DNA of 64,000 bases. Source: Viridothelium virens. Lineage: Eukaryota > Ascomycota > Dothideomycetes > Trypetheliales > Trypetheliaceae. Below the pieces are notes generated by a model. The model was not told the origin of the DNA. It worked only from the letters and a program-made list of their open reading frames with translations, and did not search any database. Both the position numbers and the translations under genes were made by a program. Location: assembly GCA_010094025.1 (NCBI GenBank), contig ML991864.1, positions 18,154-82,153 of the forward strand, read 5' to 3'. Positions 59,482 to 64,000 of the stretch are shown piece after piece. How positions within the stretch are numbered: the first letter of the stretch is position 1; each line of letters opens with the position of its first letter.

Positions 59482-60503
59482 TGTTCTGTAGATTGACTGC
59501 TAGTAGAACGACGTAGGGATTGTAGATAGGCTGAAGGGGAAAGGATTTTAGTACGGGAGGCAGGCACGATAACAGTGCGGGTGCAGATAGGACGATGCAA
59601 GGGACGAGATAGAGCGGCTCCCTATTCGCGAACCGAGAAGGGGGCACGCAGGGTCATCACGGAATGATAATGATAGCACTCTAGGAGATTTGGTTTATAG
59701 GCTTAGAGGTCCCTCGGTGCTCCGTTGACACACTTGATGAACCCAAACTTCCCACTCTGCTGACTCTTTTACGTGATCAGTTTCGCGCCTTGCACCATTT
59801 GTTTTCTTTCGGCTACCGGCTCGGGCGGCTCACAGGGCCCCCAGGCACATGGCTGCGCTCCTAAGCTGCTAAGGCTCAGGGGTACGATTCAATGCCACCA
59901 TTTCGCTCCATTCTGGTCAGATGTCGGCCCCAGGAGACGACAGAAAAAACAAGAGCGAGCTACCCTCCGGTCAGCAGCTTGTAGCGCTGAGGGTCCAAAA
60001 GTGTCTGGGAGCTGCAGGAACAGGCGAGGTTTGTGTGAAATGGGGAAGAGGGGAGATGAGGGAAGTGCAAAGGACATTATTTCGGAGACATCGGAAGGCG
60101 CTGGGACCGCTCCGTCGCGCACGATGCTTTCGTTGGATGTGCCTCACATAGCCACTCAGCTTGCGGCCTGCAGGGGTTTCCATACGTAATGTCGCGCTTC
60201 AGGACACCGGCTGGGGATGGCTTTCGCTGCAAGCTACCGCTGGCACTCCCGCTTGCGTGCTCTCACTGTTGTTTTGCATTCATAGTCTATTCAGCTGGCT
60301 GACGCACACGCCTCTCCTGCTTCTACCGCCTACTAAAAAGTCTCAGTAGTCAGGAGAAACTCGCTATCTTTACCCGTTCCTAGCAGTCATACTATCCTAT
60401 GGCTGCATCTTCACGCGCCATTTCTATCGCCCCTTGAAGAAGAAATTTCCACCCCCAATACGAGGGAGACGGATATTATTGGGCTGCAGCCCCGACTGAC
60501 ACC
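59482..60503. other. Divergent promoter region, nothing recognised
   Basis: 1 kb between divergent start codons (aminotransferase and the large protein at the window end). No supported gene; frames at 59773-60189 and 59921-60151 overlap each other. Confidence 0.55.
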
Positions 60504-63500
60504 ATGGGTACTCCCATCGACAAGACCAAGCGACGAATGTCCGCTCTCTTCTCATTGAGCGGTGGCGACCCTGAGCAAAAATTGGTGATACCTCAAGAGA
60601 ATGGCAACAGGATGTCTGCGGCTGCTACTTCACGAGGTCGCAGTCCCGTTTCCGCGTATGAGTCTAGGGCTTCAGTCAGCAAACTCTCGAAGGCAGACCG
60701 CCGAGTGTCGTCCTGGGGGCATTCAATAGTATCCCATGCTACCCCACGCTCAAGAGCATCGTCAATGTCGAAGAGACCTTCTTTGGGCACGATAGATCCT
60801 GCCATAGATGAGCCGCTGCCTCCGCCACCGCCAATCCTGGGTGTAGCTGCACCAGGCTCGAGGGCTTCGTCTCCAGCACGTTCGGTCGCTGGAAGCGGAA
60901 CGTCGAGCAGACCTACCACGCCCCACAGACAACACCCAACGCCAGATCCACAAGGTGTGCCCTCTGTTGGCCTACCCATAAAAGAAGAGAAACCGAAGAA
61001 GGGCCTGTTCGGAAGAGTAAAGAATAAGAAAAAGGAGGAAAGTCGAGGTCCGGTAGCCTGGGTTATTGGACATGATGGTCGGGTACCATACGACATCTCG
61101 TCTCTCATAAACGGTGAAAGGGTAAGTAACGCCATCCCAGATCTTTCTGAGACATTCCAAATCTCACCGTTTTTCGATTCAGGTGCCCGAGTTGTGGGAC
61201 GACAACACAAATACGTTCGTATACCTCTATCCTCGCAATTCTGGAAGGGGGCCGTCTTTCAAGATAGATTCTGCTCTCTACAATGCTTCTCCCGTCCTGG
61301 CTCGTATGGCGTTCGGAGACTTGTACAACAGCCACCAAGACCGAAGAAAAGCATCGCAAGAATTACATAGCGCTCCAGCAACGCCGCCGAGGACTCCGTC
61401 AGGTTCACAGAAGTATGGATCTAGCTCCCAAGGCTCAAGAGGCTCCAGACACGTCAGTGACATGGATAATGAAGGAGGCGATATTCATCTCTATCTTCCC
61501 ATGAAACTCAGCACAGATGCTGCCGTTCCCGGCGCCCCCGAATCACGACCTACCCCAGGTGACATCGAGACGCTCGTTGCAATTCGTAATCTGTTTGCCT
61601 TCCTTGTTGGGCAGTCGCTGGTGGCAACGGAAAAGCGTCCTACCATGTTTGCGATTTTTATGGCCATAGCTGACCTACTCAGCATCAACGAATTTTCGAA
61701 TATCGATGGGTCGACATTTGGCGAGGTGGCTGCAGCCAGTTTTGACAATTATGTGGAAGAATTACAGCTTGCGGACGTGAGATATAGCCGAGAAAAAACA
61801 ATTGAAGGCATTGTACTAGGAGAGCGAATGCGATCGGTCTTGCTTTACAATGAGGCCTTTGTGCATGCGATTGGCAAATACGACCAAATCAAGAGCATGG
61901 GAAGTCCAAGATGGAACCTCATAAGTCCCGTTACGCGAAACCGGATGGAACGAGCAGCTATGGATCTCGAATCGCGAACAAAGAGCATCAGACGCCGTCT
62001 CGAAGACTTTGATTTCACTGCTATATTCGCGGGTGTGATGAATAGTAGGGTGGCAGACGAATCGAAAATGGTGCGATTTGATCAGTGGAAAGCTTCGTTC
62101 TTTTCAACTCGTAAATTTGTCATGGCCTACTACAAATCCAAATATGGTTCTTGGCCACCAAAAGCCAGCAGCAAGAAGAATGATCTCGAAACATCCGGCC
62201 TCAATCGGCTTGTGCTAAAAGACATCTACAATGACATGTCTGCTCTCTACGACTTGCTTGTTGACCGCACAAACCTCACGACTCGTACCGCAGATGTGAA
62301 GCCTGCGGATGAAATCGAACACGACGACGAACCCACGCCGCGTGCTCTGAGAAGAGTGTTGGCCGAGTACGATCAGTCAACTCCTCCAGTGCAACCACCG
62401 GTGCCCTTTGACGTGCCACTTCTCCCCACTTTCTTGACAACTCGCCCAGAATATGCCGGACTCCAGGAGAAGAAGCAGCAAAAACTGCGTCAAAAGAAGC
62501 TAAAAGACGATGAGATTGCAAAACTCATGCGAGTAGCGCGCAATCAAGATTCGCTTCCCCGCTTGACCACTACTCAAGTTGACAAGAAAAAGACGCGCAC
62601 CAGCTCTTCCCAACCCTTCGTCTCTGCCTTCATGCACTACGAACTGAAGTCTGCACATTCGCACAACCTCGATGAGATACACAGCCTACGCGCCGGCCAA
62701 TGGATCTTTATGTACGTTGTGCTTGAGGCGCTTCCCATGCTTGTGATCGATGCTCCCGCTGTCAAACACGTCCGCGCCGTCGAATACTTCCTTTGTGAAC
62801 CACCTCGCTCTGGTGTCCCATGGGCTCGCGAGTCCGCTACAGTAGGCACCGGGAAACGCACCTGGTACGAGGTTCGTGGGCAAAGCGGTGGAGGTGGCGC
62901 CGTCGTATCACTCCCCAGCGATGTTGTCGAGCATGGCGTCGAGGGTGTGTACCGGCGAAGTCACTGCTGGGAGATGGCCGCGAAATGGGCCGCCGAGGAA
63001 GGCCGCACGGAACTGGAGATGGCAAGCAAGGGCGTCGACATGCACGAGGGCGAGCAGCAACCACTTCCAACCGATGCCGTCGGCGGCGCTGCTCCTCCAC
63101 CCTTCTACCAAGCCCAGGCTGCGAGCCAGAGCGGGAGCCCCAACCGCATGTCGGGCTTCGACTTCGGCGGCTACGTCCAGGGCAACGAGTCCCACCTCGA
63201 CCTTGCCAACCTGCCCCCACCCCCCGGCTGGGACGACCTGAGCTCCATGCCGACCGTCTCCTCCCCCGAAGCCCTCCCGGGCCCGCACTCCTCCTCGTAC
63301 TTCCCGCCCCCCGGCGCCAGCGGCCCCAACAGCCCGCACCTCTCCATCCCTCCTCCCACCGGCCCCGGCGCCGGCAGCGGCTTCAGCCCCAACCCCAACA
63401 GCCGTCCCATCTCCCAGTTCGACCCCTACAGCCGCCCCATCTCCCAACTCGACCCCTACTACTCCTCCACCTCCCCTCCTCCTCCTCATCCTGCTGTTGC

Positions 63501-64000
63501 TGCTGCTACTGGCGGTGCTCCACCCAGCCTCCCCCCTCTCGACACCCCCCTCGAAATCCCACACGCCCCGTTCGCCGCCGAAGAAGCCGCCTACTACAGC
63601 GGCGTCGGCGGCGCCGGCGGCTCGCGCTCCTCCTCGCCCATCATGCGCTCGCAGTCGCCCCGCGGCAGCATCGCCGGCGCTGCCGGTGCCGCACCCCCCG
63701 GCTACCGCAGCGCGAGCCCCATGCGCGTCCCCGTCCCGGGCGGCGGCGGCGCGATGACGCGCGGTGCGTCGCCCGGGCCACCGCGCAACATGAGCCCGGG
63801 GCCGCGCGCTGCCAGCGTGTACGAGGGCGATCGGCGCAGTGTGGTGGGGAGGTCCGGGCGAGACAGAGACAGCGTGGTGATGTTGGGGCTGGAGGCGCTG
63901 CCGTTGCCGCAGGGGATTGCGCCGGATGGGTTTGCGGCGCCGGGGAGTGCGAGGGGGAGCGTGGCGGGGAGTCGGCCGCAGAGTAGTGCGGGGTTGGGGG
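60504..64000 (+). CDS. Large conserved fungal protein, partial (cut by window end)
   Basis: Exon 60504-61121, 61 bp intron (GTAAGT...TTCAG), then an open frame from 61183 to the window end with no stop: at least 1145 residues. N-terminal 170 are Ser/Pro-rich and basic, with a KKGLFGRVKNKKK patch. A conserved region follows: GPVAWVIGHDGRVPYDISSL, joined across the splice to VPELWDDNTNTFVYLYPRNS, then a helical block (ETLVAIRNLFAFLVGQSLVA, YYKSKYGSWPP) and VSAFMHYELKSAHSHNLDEI with WIFMYVVLEALPMLVID. From about 880 the chain is Pro/Ser/Gly-rich and the DNA very GC-rich. I recognise it as a widespread uncharacterised fungal protein type but know no function. Confidence 0.85.

Noticed and set aside
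62820-63986. 388-codon Arg/Pro-rich plus-strand frame
   Set aside because: Out-of-frame shadow of the GC-rich part of the large protein, whose own frame is open from 61183 to the window end.

Overview
The window is nuclear DNA of a filamentous ascomycete (Pezizomycotina, possibly Dothideomycetes; the class is a guess). Evidence: dense protein genes on both strands, short GT-AG introns (mostly 45-130 bp, many with CTAAC/CTRAY branch points), and fungal families such as GH47 and GH55 hydrolases, arabinono-lactone oxidase, an Rtc5-like TLDc protein, a fungal STAND protein and several small secreted cysteine proteins. All gene models below were built by hand: introns were placed where splice signals, reading phase and family conservation agree. 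No rRNA, intact tRNA, transposon or CRISPR array was recognised.

Layout. 0.1-4.2 kb: a Ser/Thr-rich secreted protein and a Golgi-type GH47 alpha-mannosidase with an odd repeated tail. 4.7-12.7 kb: a dynamin-like GTPase, a flavin-reductase-like protein and a STAND/NACHT protein. 13.5-21.4 kb: a gene-poor stretch with a small membrane protein, three secreted protein genes (one looks like a permuted papain-fold enzyme, one like a Kex2-processed repeat precursor) and an Rtc5/TLDc-like gene. 22.5-31.1 kb: housekeeping genes (poly(A) polymerase, HSP70/HSPA12-like protein, D-arabinono-1,4-lactone oxidase). 31.3-35.9 kb: a phosphotransferase-like gene and a Gln-rich protein on the minus strand. 36-40.7 kb: gene-poor, with a small AA1-like secreted protein, a small basic protein and a tRNA-like tandem repeat. 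40.7-52.1 kb: a giant disordered protein with a gelsolin-like end, ARL2, a GNAT acetyltransferase with a repeat-rich N-terminus, and an NTF2-like protein. 52.9-64 kb: GH55 glucanase, a PLP aminotransferase and a large conserved fungal protein cut by the window end.

There is no single operon-like system. The best candidates for new biology are the precursor-like secreted protein at 20638-21444 (two near-identical VFIDHG peptides between dibasic sites ahead of a cysteine domain), its neighbour at 19340-19939, the repeat tail on GH47, the PPHMR-repeat N-terminus of the GNAT protein, and the tRNA-like tandem array near 40.1-40.4 kb.
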